Source of the DNA: UBA6772 sp965183875
GTDB lineage: Bacteria; Bacteroidota; Bacteroidia; Flavobacteriales; UBA7430
Direction: 5' to 3'
NCBI GenBank assembly: GCA_965183875.1
Contig: CBCYMK010000002.1
Coordinates: 1-64,000 of the forward strand
Length of the DNA stretch: 64,000 nucleotides
The translations under genes and the position numbers were made by a program. Positions 42,949 through 54,900 of the stretch are shown one piece after another (position 1 is the stretch's first letter; every line of letters begins with the position of its first letter). Under the pieces are notes generated by a model. That model was not told the DNA's origin. It saw only the letters and a program-made list of their open reading frames with translations, and searched no databases.

Positions 42949-45900
42949 TTATTGGTTTAAACGCTTCTCTACAGAGCCATCGTTAAACATGTACAAGAGT
43001 ACGGTACCTTTAATTTCATATTCTGGATTCACCTCTTGACCGGTCAAATTCACAACTCTTACAAGAGTTCTAATATCGTTCGGATGTACAGGTATTTCCA
43101 TATCTAGTGCCCATTGTGGTACAGTAGGACTTAATTCTATACGAGCGTCTACAACAGGGAAACTATAGTCTATAATCCCTTCAGATAGCCTTAACTGGTA
43201 ACCTTGACCTGGAATTAAATCTCCAATTCCATTGAATCCATATTCTGGCCAATATGTTTGACCCAAGTTGTTTTTCACAATTTGAATATGTTGATCGATA
43301 TCCTCGAAGGTAGCTACAATATCTTGTGGTACAGCTAAAGTATATCCAATGATATTCCAACCAGAGAGTAAATCAACTTCGATAGGTATTAATGCAGGGT
43401 TTTCTAGACAGTCTTCAAGAGCAATCTCTAAGTCTAGAACTTGAGTATTTAACGAGGAGATAGAATCGTTAGCCGTAGTGATTACATTCTCTAAACTATC
43501 GTTTACAGCATATAAATCATCTACTACATTCTCCAAGTCATCAATTTCTAAATTAAGAGCAACAATCTCAGCATTAGCAATTACTAACTCAGCTGTAAGA
43601 CTTGCTACTTGACTAGATAATTCTGCGTTTTCAGATTCTAATTCAGAAATTTCATCAGCTTTTGAAGCTATATCAAATAGTAAAACTTGAATTGAATCAT
43701 TTAGGGATAAGATTGAATCATTCGCAGAAAGACCGTTACTCACACATAGCGCTAATTCAGCGTTTAATGCTGCTATCTCTTGGTTAGCTAAATCTAATTC
43801 GTAAACTGTTCCAGCTAATTCAAGTTCAACAGAATCTAGAACTACTTGAGTAGCTAAGTGATTAGTTGACTCTTCAAGTAAAGCAGCTTCAAGAGCAATC
43901 ACATTTACATCAAGTACAATTATAGAGTCTTGCGCAATTATTAAGTCTAACTCGGTAGCATCTAACACTATTTGTAATGCAGCCAATGCAGAACTCAATG
44001 AACTTATTTGTGCATTTTTCTGAGTTATTTGAGCCTGTAAACTTGCAATTAAAGTTTCGTCTGTAACTGTACCATTTTCACAAGTAGTTAAATCACTTTC
44101 TAAATCAGCTACTTCGTTAGATAAATCAGCTATTTGACCTACATACACCGTAATTAAAGAATCTTTATTCGTAATGATTAGATCTTTTCCATCAATAATT
44201 GACTGGTAATACGCATGAAGTGCAGATACTTGCGAAGCATGCTGTGCATTTAAGTAAGCAATATATGCTTCGTGATTAGCTATTAAATCAACAATCTGTC
44301 CTTGTAAGTCAGCTATTTGAGCATCCTTAAGAACTATTTGAGCCTCTAAGTATGTGATCTCTTGGTTTAGAGCTGCAATAGAATTCGTTTGAACATTTAT
44401 AATTCCTGTAAGGTTTTCAATTGCTTCATTAGCAATAATTAATTCAGCTTCTAAAGTTTGTATCTCATCCTCTAATGTAGAAATCTCATTATTTAATCCT
44501 GCTAATTCTATATTGTGAGCATTTGTGATAGAATTGACTATAGTAGTAAACTCAGCTTGTAAAGAATCTTCTTGACTCTCTAACTCTGAATTCAAGAAAG
44601 TTAATTCAGCATCACAAGTCCCATCATCTACAGTAGCTAGAGCGTCGTAGTTCAACATTGTTTCGTACATACATCCTACTCTGTAACAAGACGTATCGTC
44701 TATAGTTGCTAATACATCGTAGTTATCTGAATCAGGATTCGTACAACCATCTCTGAAACAAGAACCATCATCTGTAGTTGCTAAATAATCGAAATTGTCT
44801 GAATCAGAGTTTGTACAACCAAATCTATAACAAGATCCATCGTTGTCTGTAGCCAATTCATCGTAGTTATTAGCCCATTCAGAAGTACATCCTAAACGAA
44901 CACAAGCATTTTCTAACAGTGTATTTTGTGTAGCTAAATCATCGTAGTTATCTGCCCATCCCGCCATACAACCTTCATTGTAACAAGTAGCATCGTCTAA
45001 AGTAGCAATCGCATCATAGTTATCTGCCCATTCAGACATACAACCATTTTTATAACAAGAACCATCGTTTACGTTTGCTAACTCAGTTGCATTTGTGTTT
45101 GCAGTTACTCCATAATTATCAGCCCAGTCAGAAGTACATCCTAAATACTCACATGAGTTATTATTAGTATTCGCATCTACCTGAACATCGTTAAGAAGTG
45201 TAATGAAGTTATCTGCTTCAGCATCTAAACAACCTTCTATTACTGGGTAACAAGTACCGTTATCTGTATTTGCATTTTCATCGTAATTATACATCGCAGA
45301 GATAATACAACCTTCTTCGATAGTAATACAAGAACCATCATCGTTATCAGCTAATTCGTTATAGTTAAACATTGTATTATCCATACAACCATTTACATAA
45401 TAACAAGAAGCATCATCGGTATTTACATCGGTATAAACATTTCCAGTAAGTGTAATAAAGTTAAGTGCTGAATCATCAGTACAACCTACAATAACGGGGT
45501 AACAAGTACCATTATTCGTATTTGCATTAGCATCAAAGTTATATGCCCATTCAGAAATACAACCTTCATAAATACAAGCGGAAGCATCTGGCGTGTTAAT
45601 GTCGATTGATACATTTCCAACTGGATAAGTATAGTTATCAGCATTTACATCTGTACAACCTGTAATAACAGCCACACAAGATCCATCGTCTGTATTAGCA
45701 TTTAAATCAACATTAAAGCTGAAGGCAGTAGTATCTATACACCCTTCAATGAATGGGATACATGAAGAATTTCCTGTATTAGCAGACGCGTTGTAGTTGA
45801 ACATTGTTAGGTCCATACATCCTTCTATTACAGCAATACAAGTACCGTTGTCTGTATTTGCTTCTACATTATAATTAAGTGCAGTAGCGACTGTACACCC

Positions 45901-48900
45901 AACAATAAACGGCTCACAATTCCCACTGTCTAATGTAGCAGTGCTGTCGTAGTTAAATGCCCATGAATATGTACATCCATAGTTTCCACAAGCAGCAGTA
46001 TTATTTACGTTTGCGTTAGAATCGTATGTATCAAATGCAGCATCCATACAACCTATATATTCACAAGAGGCATCTTGTACGTTTGCTTCGGGGTTATACA
46101 ATCCAGAGATAGGATTCATACATCCTTCAACAACAGCGACACAATCTCCAGCAGTATTTGCAAAAGCATCATAATTAAATGCTAGAGTATCCATACAACC
46201 TACAAACTCACAAGCTGCAGCATCTGTTGCAATCTCATTATAGTTATCAGCTGATACATCCATACAACCAGCAATTTCATTTTCATCACAAATACCATCG
46301 TTGTCTGCATCATTTAAACAAGAATCATTACAGTCTAAGTTAGTAGAAGGATAGTCACATAAAGTATTGTCTGTTTCAGTTGCATCTACATTGTAGTTAC
46401 AAGCAGTTTCATCAGAACATCCAACAATTTCGTTTTCATCACAAACGCCATCGTTATCTGTATCAGAAATACAGGTATTATCACAAGAATAATACTCAGT
46501 TGCAAACTCACATGATAAATTATTTTCTGTAGCAAGTGAATCGTAATTACAAGCTGTAGCATCCGTACAACCTGAAATTTCAAGTTCATCACAAACTCCA
46601 TCGTTATCTATATCAGATAAACATTCACCTTCACAGTTAAAGTTAGCTGTAGCATAAGTACAAGACTCATCATCTTCTGTAGCTAGTTCAGTATAGTTAC
46701 AAGCAGTAGCATCTGTACAACCAGCTATTTCTAGTTCATCACAAACTCCATCTTCATCAATATCAGAAACACAAGTTCCGTCACAATTTAAATTGGTAGC
46801 AGCATAAGTACAAGAACCGTCTGTAGTATTCGCAGCAGCATTAAAGTTACACGCTAATGAATCTATACATCCGTATACAAAAGCAATACAAGACTCATCA
46901 TCTGTATTTGCATTTTCATCGTAATTAAACATTGATTCGTAAGTACATCCGTAGTAAATACAAGCATCACTATCGTTTGTATTGATATCAGTGTTTACAT
47001 TTCCAATTACTGCAATATAATTATCAGCTTCTGTATCCATACATCCATATATATATGGGTAACAAGAATCATCATTTTGATTTGCTGAGTAAGCATAGTT
47101 GAATGCTGTTTCATCAGTACAACCAGGGATTGCTAATAAATTACACGAGTTATCTGAAACATTCGCTTGAGGATTGTATTCAACATAGTCAACTAACATA
47201 CAACCGTATGTAATTACGGTAATACAATTAGATTGTATGTGTGTATTTACATTAGCATCGAATTCCATAAACGCAGTATCCATACAACCATTTACAACAT
47301 CAATACAAGTCTCTGTACTCGTATTTGCTGAAGCGTCGTAGTTAAATGCTGACTCATTCATACAACCTTCTATTACTGCAATACATTCTGAAGATGTATT
47401 TGCTAAAGAATTAAAGTTGAATGCTAATGAATCCATACAACCAGTAACTACATCAATACAATCAGCATTCGTGTTAGCTAAAGGATTGTAGTTGAATGCT
47501 AAAGTATCTACACAACCATCCACAACATCAATACAAGAATTGTCTAATGTATTTGCTAAAGAATTATAGTTAAATGCAAAAGTATCAGTACATCCAGTTA
47601 GTACTTCAATACAAGAATCATCTGCTGTATTTACTTCTGCATTGTAATTAAACATTGTATCGTTCATACAACCGTAAACATATGGTTCACAGCTTGAAGG
47701 ATCGGTATCAATATTTGCATACGACACATAGTTAAACATCGTATTGTCCATACAGCCATAGTATGTACATGCGTCAGCAATATTTGCTTGTTCATTATAG
47801 TTGTCTGCTGTTTCATCCATACAACCTAAAACTACTGTAATACAAGAATTATCATCTGTATTAACTAGCTCATCATAGTTTAAGGCTAAAGAGTCTGTAC
47901 AACCATAAATATACGGTTCACAAGAATCATCATCTATTGTAGCTAAATAATCGTAGTTGAACATGAATTCATAAGTACAACCAACTTTATAACATGTACC
48001 ATTATCTGTAGTTGCTAAAGTATCTAGGTTATCTGCCCAAATTGCAGTACACCCTACTCTATCACAACTTTCATCGTCTAAAGTAGCAAGAGTATCATAA
48101 TTATCAGCCCAGTCAGAAGTACAACCTAATCTAACACAAGACTCATCGTCTGTTGTAGCAAGTTCGTCGAAATTATCAGCCCAATCAGACATACACCCTA
48201 CTCTATCACAACTTTCATCATCTATTGTAGCAAGGTTATCATAGTTATCTGCCCAATCAGACATACAACCTTCTTTATAACAAGAGGCATCGTCTATAGT
48301 AGCAGTTGTCATATAATTGTCAGCCCAGTCAGTAGTACAACCTAAATACTCACATAAACCATCAATATTTGTGTTAATGTCGATTAGAATATTGTTTGTT
48401 AAAATGTTTGAAGCTAAATCGTTATCGTAATCGTTGTAATTAAGTGCTTCTGTATCTAAACATCCTTCAATTACCGCATAACAAGATCCATTTTCGGTAT
48501 TTGCTAAGTTATTAAAGTTATATGCTGTAGCATCTGTACAACCTACAACAATTAACTCCATACACATACCAGTATCTGTATTTGCAGCTGCATTGTATTC
48601 TATATAAGCAGCGTCCATACAACCGATAACAACAGCAATACAAGTACCATCATCGGTATTAGCTTCGTTGTCGTAATTAAATGCCGTTTCATCTGTACAA
48701 CCGTAGTAAATACAAGACTCAGGGTTAGAAGTATTAATGTCTGTAGTAACTAGTCCAGTAAGTGCATTTGTATAACCATTACCATCGTAGTCGTTATAGT
48801 TATCAGCTTCAACATCCATACAACCTTTAATAATAGCATAACAAGAATTGTCGTTTGTGTTTGCTAAAGAATCGTAGTTAAAGGCCAACTCATTAATACA

Positions 48901-51900
48901 ACCATAATAAATACAAGTTGAATTATCTGTAGTATTAACATCAACTTGAACATCACCAATAGCAGCAACAAAGTTATCAGCTGTTTCATCTGTACAACCT
49001 TCTATTACAGGAATACAAGAACCGTTATCGGTATTAGCTAATGCATTGTAGTTCGTAGCAGTTATATCTGTACAACCATAAACAATATCAATACAAGACC
49101 CATCGTCTATAGTAGCAGATGCATCGTAGTTAAACATATTATCGTAAATACATCCTAAGTATTCACACAGTTCGTTGTTCGATGTATTCACATCCGTTAA
49201 TACATCTCCAGAAGAAGCTACATAATTATAAGCAGATTCATCGGTACACCCTTCAATAACAGCATAACAAGACTCATCGTCTGTATTTGCAGCTTCGTTA
49301 TAATTAAATGCTGAAGCATCTATACATCCTAAATACTCACACGATCCATCCTCAGTATTTGCATCTTCATCAAAACTTGATGAAGCAGTATCTGTACAAC
49401 CTAAGTATACACAGTAACCTTCTACAGCAGCATTAACATTAAAGTTATCTGCATCTTCATCCATACAATCTAAATAGTAACAATTACCGTCGTCTGTATT
49501 TGCAATAGAATCGTAGTTCATTGCAACAGAATCCATACAACCTAAGAATTCACAGCTTGTATTTACATTTGCATTTTCATTGTAATTGTCAGCATAAGGA
49601 TTCATACATCCAGATATCTCACAAGAGCCATCCTCCTCAGTCGCTGATTCATTAAAGTTATCTGCTAGAATATTTGTACAACCATTTATTTCTGCATCGT
49701 CACAAACACCATCTTCATCTGTATCTGCAGTACAAGCCCCATCACATACACCTATAGCATCTGGTGCTCCAACACAATCGTCAACATCATCACAAACACC
49801 ATCATTATCGGCATCTGCAGTACAATCACCGTTACAAACACCTAAAGCATCTAACGTTCCAACACAAGGGTCGATATCATCACAAATCCCATCGTTATCG
49901 TTATCAGCAGTACAGTCACCTGCACAAGTATTTAAAGCATCTAGATAGTCACAGTTTGTTGAGTCTGTAGCAGCTACATTATAGTTACAAGCATTAGAAT
50001 CAATACATCCTTCGACCTCATTTTCATCGCATACACCATCTCCATCAGTATCTGTTATACAAGAACCATCACAGTTTAAGTTTGTAGCTTCTGGATAGGT
50101 ACAAGTTTCATTATCAGTATTTCCATTTACATCAAAATTACATGCATTTTCATCGGTACATCCGTAAGTAAATTCTATACAAGAACCATTTTCGGTTGTT
50201 GCAGTATCATCGTAATTGTATGCCCAAGAATAAGTACATCCGTATACAACATCAATACAAGAACCATCATCGGTATTTGCTCCTACTTCTGAATCATAAT
50301 TAAATGCAGTCTCATCTGTACAACCGTTTACTACGGCAATACAAGAACCATCATCGGTATTAGCACCTTCAGTTGTGTTATATGCACTTACATCTGTACA
50401 GCCAAATAGCACATCTGTACAATCTCCAGGAGTATTTGCAGATTCATCGTAATTAAATGCTAATTCATCCATACAACCTACAAGTACGTCTGTACAATCT
50501 CCAGCAGTATTAGCTAAATCATCATAATTAAATGCTGTAGAATCCATACAACCTACAAGTACGTCTGTACAATCGCCAGGAGTATTTGCAGCTTCATCGT
50601 AATTAAATGCTGATTCATCCATACAACCAACAAGTACATCTGTACACACGCCAGGTGTATTTGCATCTTCATCGTAGTTGAATGCTTGATTGTCCATACA
50701 ACCTATTACTATATCGATACAAGAAGCATCATCGGTATTCGCCTCAGCATCATAATTAAATGCATTAACATCTGTACAACCATAGATATATTCATCAAAA
50801 CAAGAACCGTCATCAATATTAGCTAATGGGTTATAGTTCACATAATAATCGTATGTACAGCCGCTTATAAAAGGTAAGCACTCACCTTGAGTATTTGCTA
50901 AAGAATCATAGTTAAATGCTGTATCATCCATACAACCAGAAACAATTAAGGTAGAACATGAAGCATTTTCAACATTTGCATCTGGGTTAAATTCTATATA
51001 TAAAGCATCCATACAACCAGAAACAATTAAGGTTGAACAAGAATTATCATTCGTATTTGCATCAGAATTGAATTCCAAATAAGCTTCATCTGTACAACCA
51101 AATTCTATTAAAGTAGTACAGGAGTTATCATCGGTATTGGCTCCATCATTGAATTCTAAATAATCAGAATTCATACATCCATTTATTACATCAATACAAG
51201 AACCATCATCTGTATTCGCTTCTGCATTATAATTAAATGCTGTTTCGTCGACACAACCTTCAACAATAGCCACACAGCTACCATCGTCATTAGTTGCAGT
51301 TATTTCATGATTATAAGCCCATGAGTAAGTACAACCCATTATTTCTACCTGATCACAAACACCATCATTATCAAAGTCGTTAACACAAGTAAGGCACGAT
51401 GTAATATCAGCTATATTATTCGAACTATCATATTCTACATAATTCGCATCCATACATCCTTTAACTACATCTATACAAGAACCATCAGCTGTATTTGCTT
51501 CTGAGTTGAAATTAAATGCAGTTGTCTCTGTACAACCTTCTACAATATCTACACAAGAACCGTCATCTGTATTGGCACCTACTGTGGTATTAAATGCTGT
51601 TTGGTCAGTACAACCGTTTACTACGGAAATACATGAACCATCATCTGTATTTGCACCTTCTGTTGTGTTATATGCATTTACATCTGTACAGCCAACTAGC
51701 ACATCTATACAATCTCCAGCAGTATTTGCAGTTTGATTGTAATTAAATGCAGTATCATCCATACAACCAACCACAACAGCTATACAAGAATCATTATCTG
51801 TATTTGCATCTGCATTATAATTAAATGCTGTTTCGTCGACACAACCTTCTACTACTGCTTCACATGTACCGTCATCTGTGTTTGCATCTGCATTATAGTT

Positions 51901-54900
51901 AAATGCTGTTTCGTCGATACAACCAAATACTACATCTTCACATGAACCGTCATCAACATTAGCAAGTTCATTATGATTAAATGCAGTATTATCCATACAA
52001 CCTTCTACAACATCTACACATGAACCATCATCTGTATTTGCACCTACTGTGGTATTAAATGCTCCATTATCAATACATCCCAATACTACATCTTCACATG
52101 AACCGTCATCAACATTAGCAAGTTCATTATGATTAAATGCAGTATTATCCATACAACCTTCTACAACATCTACACATGAACCATCATCTGTATTTGCACC
52201 TACAGTTGTATTAAATGCTGATTCGTCAATACATCCCAATACTACATCTTCACATGAACCGTCATCAACATTAGCAAGTTCATTATGATTAAATGCAGTA
52301 TTATCCATACAACCTTCTACAACTTCTTCACATGAACCATCATCTGTATTTGCACCTAATGTGGTATTAAATGCTGATTCGTCAATACATCCCAATACTA
52401 CATCTTCACATGAACCGTCATCAACATTAGCAAGTTCATTATGATTAAATGCAGTATTATCCATACAACCTTCTACAACATCTTCACATGAACCATCATC
52501 TGTATTTGCACCTAATGTGGTATTAAATGCTGTAGCATCTGTACAACCAGTTAAAATAGCTACACATGAACCGTCATCTGTATTTACATCTACATTATAA
52601 TTAAATGCAGTATTATCCATACAACCTTCTACAACTTCTTCACATGAACCATCATCTGTATTTGCACCTACTGTGGTATTAAATGCTGATTCGTCGGTAC
52701 AGCCTTCTACTACTAATATTAAACAAGAACCATCATCGGTATTCGCACCTGATTCTTCATAGTATTCTATATAAGATGAATCTGTACATCCTAATACTTC
52801 AGTAATACAAGAACCATCATCGGTATTTGCATCCGCATTATAATTAGTCATTCCTAATTCAGTAGTACATCCATTAACCACGGCTATACAAGAACCATCA
52901 TCTGTATTAGCATCAATTAAGCTATCACCGGTTAATGCAACAAAGTTAAATGCTGCTGCATCTATACAACCATATATTACATCGTAACAAGAACCATCAT
53001 CATGACTAGCATCTTCATTATAATTAAACATCTCCTCGTAAGTACAACCAGGTACTTCTATACAAGAACCATTATCGTTAGTGGCAGCAGGGTTAAAATT
53101 ATCTGCCCAATCATAGATACATCCGTAAATTTCTACCTCATCACAAGTACCATCTCCATCAACATCTAAAATACAGTCTCCATTACAATCTAAATAATCT
53201 TCAGTAAAAGTACAGTCGCCTTCAATATTTGCATTATCATCATAATTACATGCAGATGAATTCATACAACCAATAACAATTGGTGTAATACAAGAACCGT
53301 CATTTGTATTTGCTCCTAATTCTTCATTATATTCTATGAAGCTTGAATCCATACAACCAAAAACTACAGCTGTAATACATGAACCGTCATTTATATTTGC
53401 ATCTTCATTATATTCTATGAAGTTTGAATCTGTACAACCAACAACAATTGGTGTAACACATAAAGTATTATCGGTATTGGTATTTGCATCTTCATTATAT
53501 TCAATGAAGGTAGAATCCATACAACCTAGAACTACTGCAGTAACACAAGAACCATCATTGGTATTTACTTCTAAACTAAACTCTGTAAAGTTTGAATCTG
53601 TACAACCATTTACTACAGCTGTATTACATGAATCATCATTTGTATTTGCATCTTCATTGAATTCTATAAAGTTTGAATCCGTACAACCTAATACTACAGG
53701 TGTAGTACATGAACTGTTTTCTGTGTTAGCATCTACATTATATTCTGTGAAGTTTGAATCCATACAGCCTAATACTACAGGTGTAGTACAAGAACCATTA
53801 TCTGTATTTGCGTCTGAACTAAATTCTGTAAAGTTTGAATCCATACATCCATCAACTACATCTACACATGAACCATCATCCGTATTCGCTCCAACAGTAA
53901 GGTTAAATGCTGTAGAATCTGTACACCCGTAAGCAAAAGGCACACAAGAACCATCGTCAATAGTTGCGTTTACATTATAACCAAATAAGTTCGGATAAAT
54001 ACAACCCGCTAAAACACAAGAACCATCATCTATAGTTGCTTCTGCGTTATAGTTAGATGCCCAATCAGAAGTACATCCTTCGTATTCACAACCTCCATCA
54101 TCTGTCGCATCTGCATTATAATTAAATGCGGTATCATCATCACAACCTACAATTTCATCTTCGTCACAAATACCATCGTTATCAGAATCATTTAAACAAG
54201 CTCCTTCACAATCAAAGTTTTCATCAGAGTAAGTACATAAATCATTATTAATATCGGTAGTAGATTCAAACTCTAAATAATTACATGCTTCTATGTCCCC
54301 ACATACAGCATCAATTTCATTTTCATCACAAACACCATCAGTATCAGAATCGTTTAAACAAAAATCTTCACAGTTATAATACTCTTCCGCGTAGTAACAT
54401 AAGTCGTTATTAATATCGGTAGTAGGATCTAAGTCTGAATAATTACATGCAAATGGATCACCACATTCAGCGGCAATTTCATTTTCATCACATACACCAT
54501 CATTATCGGAATCGTTTAAACAATCACCATTACAGTCATAAATTCCTATTGCATAGGTACACGAATCATCAGTAGTATTAGCTACAGCGTTGTAGTTACA
54601 TGCATTCTCATCTATACAACCGTAAATATATTCTATACAAGAGCCGTCGTCTGTATTTGCTAAGGGATTGTAATTTAAATAGCCTTCCGAGGTACAACCT
54701 GGTAGAATCAGATCACCACAGGAGTCATCTTCAATATTCGCTGAAGGGTTATACCCTAAATAGGTATTGTCCATACAGCCAAACACTTTTGCTATACAAG
54801 AACCTAAAGGGTTAGCTATAGTAGCATCAGAGGTATTTACATCCACATGTGGATTCCCGATTAGAGGAATAAAGTTTAATGCGTTAGCATCCATACATCC

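Noticed and set aside
53336..53932. Long plus-strand frames over the giant gene (also at 41726, 49764, 51506, 51733, 54600)
   Set aside because: They are mirror frames of the repetitive minus-strand gene; composition and repeat period follow the real gene and none has its own start context or recognisable product.
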